This document shows positions 63,881 to 64,000 of a DNA stretch of 64,000 nt, in pieces (position 1 is the first letter of the stretch; each line of letters starts with the position of its first letter). The notes under the pieces were generated by a model. That model was not told the origin of the DNA and did not search any database. It saw nothing but the letters and a program-made list of their open reading frames with translations. Source of the DNA: Tubiluchus corallicola (lineage: Eukaryota; Priapulida; Priapulimorpha; Priapulimorphida; Tubiluchidae); assembly GCA_030141605.1 (NCBI GenBank), contig JAQGDQ010000154.1, forward strand, positions 124,001 to 188,000, in the 5' to 3' direction. The position numbers and the translations under genes were made by a program.

Positions 63881-64000
63881 CCTGATTTTTTCACATCGCT
63901 TGTTTGTAAAGTTGGCTTTAAATACGTAACGCTATTTTTAATTTTCCCCAAGCGGGCTATTTGGCCTACTGGCCTATTTTGGAGCCGTATTATTTTCGCA

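Overview
The window is AT-rich DNA with spliced genes, long introns and many dispersed and tandem repeats. It is nuclear genomic sequence from an invertebrate animal. The single-minded fragment resembles both insect sim and vertebrate SIM2, and the transposons and SINEs are of types common in marine invertebrates. A lophotrochozoan or invertebrate deuterostome is plausible, but the phylum cannot be fixed from the window.

Two real protein genes are present, both on the + strand. Positions 4246-17584 hold a complete holocarboxylase synthetase gene (HLCS, biotin protein ligase) of 12 coding exons. All introns are GT-AG, all phases agree, and the spliced product is 1194 residues with a long acidic, serine-rich N-terminal extension before the biotin ligase domain. 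A polyadenylation signal follows at 17631. Positions 35910-63430 hold the first three coding exons of a single-minded (SIM1/SIM2-type) bHLH-PAS transcription factor: bHLH exon, linker exon and first PAS-A exon. They are split by an intron of about 26.7 kb, and the gene runs off the right edge. HLCS and SIM2 are also neighbours in human, so this looks like retained bilaterian microsynteny, although the relative orientation differs.

The roughly 18 kb between the genes, and sim intron 1, contain no other convincing protein gene. They hold: a hAT-type element with a perfect 8-bp target duplication just after HLCS; several TTAA-flanked non-autonomous transposons (one family with three full-length copies and one partial copy); a 1.07-kb element with inverted repeats of about 95 bp; foldback-type MITEs; two 3' fragments of non-LTR retrotransposons with recognisable reverse-transcriptase C-termini; 5S-rRNA-derived and tRNA-derived SINE-like sequences; minisatellites with periods of 23, 38, 52, 58, 62 and 141-144 bp; and long microsatellites. 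Some of the single-copy sequence between repeats looks promoter- or enhancer-like and could control sim, but that is inference.

HLCS is a housekeeping enzyme that attaches biotin to carboxylases. Sim is a developmental regulator that dimerises with ARNT/Tango. No functional partnership is expected; the likeliest reason for their linkage is shared or intermingled regulatory DNA. I found no operon, CRISPR array or other multi-gene system.
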